Shown: piece by piece, positions 60,084 to 64,000 of the stretch | How the letters are laid out: every line of letters starts with the position of its first letter | How positions within the stretch are numbered: the first letter of the stretch is position 1 | Origin: RHKX01 sp046330415 | GTDB lineage: Bacteria; Actinomycetota; Thermoleophilia; Solirubrobacterales; 70-9 | DNA: 64,000 nt | Reading direction: 5' to 3' | Assembly (NCBI GenBank): GCA_046330415.1 | Contig: JAXLSW010000011.1 | Coordinates: forward strand, 1-64,000 | The notes under the pieces: generated by a model | Told to the model about the DNA's origin: nothing | The model's input: the letters and a program-made list of their open reading frames with translations, nothing else | The model's database searches: none | Translations under genes and position numbers: made by a program

Positions 60084-60911
60084 CTACGAGTACATCCCCG
60101 TGAACTGGCCGCCGGTCACGTTGATGACCTGGCCGTGGATGTAGTTCGCGTAGTCCGAGCAGAGCAGCAGGACGGGGCCGGCGGCCTCCTCCGGCTGAGC
60201 GGGGCGGCCGAGCGGGATCATCATCGACGCCATCTGGCGCATCTGCTCGGGGATCCCGAGCTCGATCTTCTCGCCCTCGCGCTCGATCTCACCGGAGTTC
60301 TCCTTCGCGGCGGTCAGGCGCGTCTCGACGAAGCCGAAGGCGATCGCGTTGCAGTTCACCTTGAACTGGCCCCACTCCTTGGCGAGGGTCTTGGTGAGGC
60401 CGGTGACGCCCGCCTTGGCGGCCGAGTAGTTGGCCTGGCCGGCGTTGCCCATCGTGCCCGAGACCGACGAGATGTTGACGATCTTGCGGAACACCTCCTT
60501 GCCCTCGGCCTTCTCCGCCTTGGCGGCCTCGCGCCAGTGGGGAGCGAGAGCGCGGGCGACGCGGAACGGCACCACCGTGTGGATGTCGAGCATCGCCTGG
60601 AACTGCTCGTCGGTCATCCGGTGGACGACGCCGTCCCAGGTGTAGCCGGCGTTGTTGACGACCGCGTCGACGGAGCCGAACGCGTCGAAGCCGGCCTTGA
60701 CGAGGTCGTCGCAGGCGCCGGGCACCGTCAGGTCGCCGCTGAAGACGGCGGTCTCGCCGTCGATCTCGCTCGCGGCCTGCTCGGCGATGTCACCGTCGAT
60801 GTCGTTGATGAGGACCTTGGCGCCCTCGGCGACGAACAGCTCCGCCGTCGCCCGGCCGATGCCGCGGGCCGAGCCCGTGATGATGGCCGCCTTGCCGTCT
60901 AGAAGTCCCAT
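60084..60911 (-). CDS. 3-oxoacyl-ACP/acyl-CoA reductase-type SDR (FabG-like)
   Basis: 275 residues. TGSARGIG near 12-19, NNAGY, NISSVSG with catalytic Ser, Y-x-x-x-K as ANYSAAKAGVTGL, and C-terminal NVTGGQFTGMYS. FabG-like reductases act on beta-oxoacyl thioesters. ATG start with TTGGAG about 10 nt upstream; a TAGAGT box lies further upstream at about 60953-60958. It is the last gene before the GNAT/acyl-CoA dehydrogenase pair. Confidence 0.9.
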   Translation of the reverse strand: MGLLDGKAAIITGSARGIGRATAELFVAEGAKVLINDIDGDIAEQAASEIDGETAVFSGDLTVPGACDDLVKAGFDAFGSVDAVVNNAGYTWDGVVHRMTDEQFQAMLDIHTVVPFRVARALAPHWREAAKAEKAEGKEVFRKIVNISSVSGTMGNAGQANYSAAKAGVTGLTKTLAKEWGQFKVNCNAIAFGFVETRLTAAKENSGEIEREGEKIELGIPEQMRQMASMMIPLGRPAQPEEAAGPVLLLCSDYANYIHGQVINVTGGQFTGMYS

Positions 60912-60989
60912 GTTCAGTTCGCTCCAATTCGCAGATTTCGTGGGAGCGACGCACTCTATTGAGGCTCGGGGAGCGGCCTCAGGCCAGGA

Positions 60990-61655
60990 TCACGCGCTCT
61001 GCGGCTGCCTGACCATCACGACGATGGGGAAGCCGGGAGCCGGCTCGCCGCGGGCGACCACCTCGAAGCCGTGCCGCTCGTAGAAGGCGACCTGCCGCGG
61101 CGTGTGCGTGTCGAGCGCGCAGAGCTCCCCGGCCTGGTCGCGCAGCTCGAGGTCGTGAGCCAGCAGGCCCCCGGCGAGTCCCCGGCCGAACAGCTCGGGC
61201 TCGGTCGCGATCGTGTCGAGGAACCAGTGCGGCTCGCTCGGGCGCCCCGAGCGAATGAAGTCGTCGACGGCGCGGATCACCGGTTCGCGTTCGCCGTAGG
61301 AGGCGTAGTCCTCCTCGCTGCGGCGGCGGGCGAACACCGCGGCGTCGGGCGTGTCCGACGGCGGGATCCACAGCGTCAGCGTCAGCAGCCTCTCATCGCC
61401 GATCGTCCAGTTCTCGCCGTAGGGGAGGAAGCGCTCGCGGATGTCGGCCTCGATCAGCTCGCGCATCCGCTCCTCGCGGTCGCTCGGGTCGGGGAAGGTG
61501 AACTCGCCCCACGGTTCGTGCCAGGCGAAGGCGCGCGCGGTCAGCGCCGCCGCGGCGCTCGCGTCGGCCTCGGTCAGCGGCCGCGGCTCGACGCCGTCCC
61601 CGCCGTCGGGCCCGGGTCCCGCCGCCCCGGCTGACCCCTCAGAGCCCGAGGCCAC
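60990..61655 (-). CDS. GNAT family N-acetyltransferase
   Basis: 221 residues. The acetyl-CoA-binding core is FGRGLAGGLLAHDLELRD, with LCALDTHTPRQVAFYERHGFEVV typical of the GNAT fold C-terminal half. The N-terminus is Gly/Ala-rich and flexible. ATG start lies 17 nt inside the acyl-CoA dehydrogenase gene, so it is coupled to it. The substrate is unknown. Confidence 0.85.
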   Translation of the reverse strand: MASGSEGSAGAAGPGPDGGDGVEPRPLTEADASAAAALTARAFAWHEPWGEFTFPDPSDREERMRELIEADIRERFLPYGENWTIGDERLLTLTLWIPPSDTPDAAVFARRRSEEDYASYGEREPVIRAVDDFIRSGRPSEPHWFLDTIATEPELFGRGLAGGLLAHDLELRDQAGELCALDTHTPRQVAFYERHGFEVVARGEPAPGFPIVVMVRQPQSA

Positions 61656-62817
61656 GCCCGAGGATCTCCTTCATGATCTCGTCGGTGCCGCCGCCGATCG
61701 GGCCGAGGCGGGCGTCGCGCAGCGCTCGCTCGACCTCGTACTCGCGCATGTAGCCGTAGCCGCCGTGGATCTGCACCGCATCGTCGGCCACCTCGACCGC
61801 CGCTCGTTGGGTGAAGAGCTTCGCCTTGGTCACCTCGGTGAGCGCGTCCTGACCGCTCGTCAGCAGGCGCAGCGCGTGGTAGGTGAGCGCGCGCCCGACC
61901 TCGAGCTTGGTCGCCATCGCGGCGATCTTGTGGCGGATCGCCTGGAAGCCGCCGATCGGCCGCCCGAACGCCTCGCGCTCGCCCGCGTAGGCGATCGACC
62001 GGCGCAGGCACCAGTCCATCGACCCGACCGCGCCGAGCGCCATCAGCTCCCGCTCCCACTGGAAGTTGGCCATGATCAGCTTGAAGCCGCCGTGCTCCTC
62101 CCCGAGCAGGTTCTCCTCGGGGACGAAGACGTCGCTGAAGGCGAGCTCGCCGGTGTCGGAGGCGTGCCAGCCGAGCTTCTCGAGCTTGCGCGAGACCTCG
62201 TAGCCGGGCATCTCCCGCTCGAGAATCAGGAACGAGATGCCGCCGTGACCGCCCTCGGGCTTCGTCCGCACCGCGCAGACGAGGAAGTCCGCGCGGACGC
62301 CGTTGGTGATGAACGTCTTGGAGCCGTTGACGACCCAGCCTCCGTCGACGCGCTCGGCCCGGGTCCGGATCGAGGCGACGTCGGAGCCCGCTCCCGGCTC
62401 GGTGATCCCGAGCGCGGCGATCTTCTCGCCGGCGATCGCGGGACGCAGGAAGCGCTCGTGCTGCTCGTCGGTGCCGAAGTTCCAGACCGGGGGAGTGGCG
62501 ATCCCGGTGTGGGCGCCGATCCCGGCGCCGACCCCGCCCGACATCCCCGCCGCCGCGATCTCCTCGGCCCAGACGGCGTCGTGGAGGTTGTCGCCGCCCT
62601 GTCCGCCCAAGCGTTCGGGGTACTTGAGCCCGAGGAAGCCGAGCTCGGCGGCGCGCGTGAAGAGCTCGCGCGGGAACTCCCGCTGCTCCTCCCACTCGTT
62701 CTGGTGGGGGAGGATCTCGCTCTCTACCCAGCGGCGGATCGTCGCCCGCAGCTCCTCGTGCTCGGGCTCGAACGGAGGGACGAGCGCCCGCTGGCCGGTG
62801 TCCTTGACTATGGTCAC
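61639..62817 (-). CDS. acyl-CoA dehydrogenase
   Basis: 392 residues from GTG 62817. FAD-dependent first step of beta-oxidation. Segments: ITEPGAGSDVASIRT, GWVVNGSKTFITNG, GELAFSDVFVPEENLLGE, EREAFGRPIGGFQAIRHKIA and VQIHGGYGYMREYEVERALRDARL with the glutamate base region. A much longer open frame upstream is the antisense of mscL. TAGCGT lies 7 nt upstream; divergent from mscL. Confidence 0.93.
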   Translation of the reverse strand: MTIVKDTGQRALVPPFEPEHEELRATIRRWVESEILPHQNEWEEQREFPRELFTRAAELGFLGLKYPERLGGQGGDNLHDAVWAEEIAAAGMSGGVGAGIGAHTGIATPPVWNFGTDEQHERFLRPAIAGEKIAALGITEPGAGSDVASIRTRAERVDGGWVVNGSKTFITNGVRADFLVCAVRTKPEGGHGGISFLILEREMPGYEVSRKLEKLGWHASDTGELAFSDVFVPEENLLGEEHGGFKLIMANFQWERELMALGAVGSMDWCLRRSIAYAGEREAFGRPIGGFQAIRHKIAAMATKLEVGRALTYHALRLLTSGQDALTEVTKAKLFTQRAAVEVADDAVQIHGGYGYMREYEVERALRDARLGPIGGGTDEIMKEILGRGLGL

Positions 62818-62824
62818 GGCGACC

Positions 62825-62830
62825 ACGCTA
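62825..62830 (-). promoter_or_regulatory. -10 box for leaderless acyl-CoA dehydrogenase mRNA
   Basis: TAGCGT on the minus strand lies 7 nt before the GTG at 62817. Confidence 0.45.
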
Positions 62831-62874
62831 CCCGTCGCCCGGCAGGGGCGGCCGCAGGAGGAGAGCAGGACCAG

Positions 62875-63300
62875 ATGCTTACGGGCTTCAAGAACTTCAT
62901 CACGCGCGGAAACGTCGTCGAGCTGGCCGTCGCGGTCGTCATCGGCACCGCGTTCGGCGCCGTCGTCACCTCGCTCGTCGCCGACCTGATCACCCCGCTG
63001 ATCGGCGCGATCATCGGCGAGCCGGACTTCAGCGGCCTCACCTTCACGATCAACGGCTCCAAGTTCACCTACGGCAACTTCATCAACGCGCTGATCGCGT
63101 TCATGTCGATCGCCGCCGCGGTCTACTTCTTCGTGATCGTGCCTCTGGAGAAACTGGACGAGCTGCGCCACGGGCCGAAGGAGGCCGGCACCCGCGAGTG
63201 CCCCGAGTGCATCTCCGAGGTCCCGAAGGCGGCGACGCGGTGCGCCTTCTGCACGAGCGAGCTGCCCCCGGCCGAGCCGGAGCCGGCTGCCGCGACCTGA
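62875..63300 (+). CDS. mscL: large-conductance mechanosensitive channel MscL with C-terminal zinc ribbon
   Basis: 141 residues. GFKNFITRGNVVELAVAVVIGTAFGAVVTSLV is the first membrane helix (given here in parts: ITRGNVVELAVAVVIG), LITPLIGAIIGEPDF the loop, and FINALIAFMSIAAAVYFFVI the second helix. Opens under membrane tension as an osmotic release valve. After residue 105 a zinc ribbon follows: C109-x2-C112 ... C123-x2-C126. Such tails occur in other actinobacterial MscL. ATG start with GGAGGAG about 8 nt upstream. Confidence 0.93.
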   Translation: MLTGFKNFITRGNVVELAVAVVIGTAFGAVVTSLVADLITPLIGAIIGEPDFSGLTFTINGSKFTYGNFINALIAFMSIAAAVYFFVIVPLEKLDELRHGPKEAGTRECPECISEVPKAATRCAFCTSELPPAEPEPAAAT

Positions 63301-63310
63301 GCGACTCGCA

Positions 63311-63347
63311 GGGCGCGCAAGCCGCGCAGGACGTGGTGGAGGCGCCC
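63311..63347. repeat. degenerate R2 palindrome
   Basis: GGGCGC (63311-63316) and GCGCCC (63342-63347) pair; ACGTGGT and CGCG after it match the right side of R2, the left side is diverged. It lies 11 nt after the mscL stop. Confidence 0.45.
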
Positions 63348-63374
63348 CGCGCTGGTAGCCCCCGCCGCTCCGCA

Positions 63375-63409
63375 CCTGCGAAGCGTCCTGTGGTCCATAT
63401 GGGACCCCG
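63375..63409. repeat. R7 direct repeat, copy 1
   Basis: 35 nt with GGTCC/GGACC arms around an ATAT core. It matches 63567-63601 except for two bases in the core and one near the end. Confidence 0.65.
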
Positions 63410-63566
63410 AGATGCAGCGCAGGCGCCGCGCCTTGCAGTCCACACGCCCGGCGCCCGGCGGCTCCACCCGCAGAGCGGCGCACTCAGCTGCTCGGAGGCA
63501 CGCTCGGCGGCGGGATTGGCTGGGGAGGGGGCCACGGCCAAGGCCCGAGAACCCGTCGCCTCGCGC

Positions 63567-63601
63567 CTGCGAAGCGTCCTGTGGTCCGCATGGGACCCCG
63601 G
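63567..63601. repeat. R7 direct repeat, copy 2
   Basis: Second copy, 192 nt downstream of the first in the same orientation. The core reads GCAT in place of ATAT. Confidence 0.65.
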
Positions 63602-63690
63602 GACGTCGCGCGGGCACCCGCGCGCCCGCCGGGCCGCCGCCTCGCGACCCGAGGCCATGGATGGGGGCCTCGGCGGGGGACCACTCCGGC

Positions 63691-63730
63691 GAGAGGAGAG
63701 AACACCGCGAATATCGCGGTGAAGTCTCCT
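63691..63730. repeat. R6 nested palindrome, copy 2
   Basis: The inner ACCGCGA (63704-63710) and TCGCGGT (63714-63720) are exact complements around ATA. The outer GAGAGGAGAG and GTCTCCT pair partly. Flanks match the copy at 49866. Confidence 0.6.
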
Positions 63731-63791
63731 TTCGACGCCGGCCGGCCCGTAGTCGGCGAGACGTGAGCGGGTCCGGGCCGCCGCTGACCCC

Positions 63792-64000
63792 TCAGCCGCT
63801 GAGCAGCTCGCGCAGGCGCTCGAGCAGCGTCCCCGCGTCGAACGGCTTGTCGATGAAGTCCACGCGACCCGCCGTCGGGCCGAGGTCGGTCGGCGGCGCC
63901 TGGTCGCTGTAGCCGGACATGAAGAGGACGTTGAGGCCGGGCCGCATCGCCACCGCCCGGCGGGCGAGGTCGTCGCCGCGCATCCCCGGCATCACCAGGT
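63792..64000 (-). CDS. response regulator receiver domain, partial (3' end)
   Basis: Only the last 69 or so residues are inside the window; the gene continues past 64000. LVMPGMRGDDLARRA follows the phosphorylated Asp position, LFMSGYSDQ has the conserved Thr/Ser switch, and FIDKPFDAGTLLERL the conserved Lys. The FMSGY and KPFD pattern is typical of receiver domains at the C-terminus of hybrid histidine kinases, so the full gene may be a hybrid kinase. Confidence 0.8.
   Translation of the reverse strand, partial: LVMPGMRGDDLARRAVAMRPGLNVLFMSGYSDQAPPTDLGPTAGRVDFIDKPFDAGTLLERLRELLSG

Larger units (their letters stand above)
63301..63791. other. 491-nt gap with repeats between mscL and response regulator
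   Basis: No gene is visible between these convergent genes. It holds a degenerate R2 copy, two copies of a 35-nt direct repeat (R7) and one R6 hairpin. Confidence 0.65.

Noticed and set aside
62818..63483. N-terminal extension of the acyl-CoA dehydrogenase
   Set aside because: Antisense to mscL; the GTG at 62817 fits the family length and has a -10 box.

Overview
The window is a high-GC chromosomal segment from an actinobacterium, most likely class Thermoleophilia (Solirubrobacterales type). This is inferred from gene content and style, not from a marker tree. The supporting signs are an actinobacterial rpmJ-rpsM-rpsK-rpsD-rpoA-rplQ-truA block, a six-gene mce cluster, an F420-type nitroreductase, many acyl-CoA enzymes, a secreted protein of a kind I associate with this class, and frequent GTG/TTG starts. 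At least fourteen genes have a TAnnnT -10 box only 7-9 nt before the start codon, which points to leaderless mRNAs. No phage, IS element, CRISPR array or rRNA was seen. One tRNA (Pro, anticodon CGG) is present.

Layout. 0.2-3.9 kb: end of the ribosomal protein/RNA polymerase alpha operon and truA. 3.9-8.4 kb: a stand-alone HypF/Kae1-like carbamoyltransferase (frameshifted), surE, ligA and a DDN-like oxidoreductase. 8.4-15.96 kb: dacB/PBP4, a methyltransferase, a patatin-like lipase, an acyl-CoA ligase, a 58-residue small protein with its own strong promoter, a CAP-domain exported protein, and a DsbA-like fold without CXXC. 16.3-20.4 kb: tRNA-Pro, acetoacetyl-CoA synthetase, Mn-type superoxide dismutase, an 836-nt repeat-rich gap, and lemA. 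20.5-30.8 kb: six consecutive mce genes without yrbE permease genes, plus an unknown gene. 30.8-34.9 kb: NUDIX, rubredoxin, a DUF4349 protein with an ECF sigma factor, and an SDR. 34.9-39.4 kb: biotin synthesis (bioB-bioF-bioD-[hairpin]-bioA). 39.6-42.1 kb: sulfatase and esterase. 42.2-45.8 kb: acyl-CoA carboxylase beta and alpha subunits behind an AT-rich palindrome. 45.9-64 kb: exported proteins, DNA glycosylase, enoyl-CoA hydratase, aldehyde dehydrogenase, a small biotinyl protein, glycosyltransferase, glycerol kinase, lipid enzymes (PlsC, SDRs, acyl-CoA dehydrogenase), a DHA2-type MFS exporter, MscL with a zinc ribbon, and the end of a response-regulator domain.

How the genes fit together. 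Much of the window serves acyl-CoA and lipid turnover: ligases, carboxylase, enoyl-CoA hydratase, dehydrogenase, reductases, PlsC, glycerol kinase and mce lipid transport. The biotin genes supply the cofactor for the carboxylase and the small biotinyl protein.

Two features run across the whole window. (1) Intergenic gaps carry families of nested palindromes (called R1-R7 here), mostly at gene 3' ends and between convergent genes; one family shows compensatory base changes. (2) At least six conserved genes are broken by single-base losses, and almost every break can be repaired by adding one G or C to a G/C run. This looks like homopolymer under-calling in the assembly, so these genes should be treated as probably intact in the organism.
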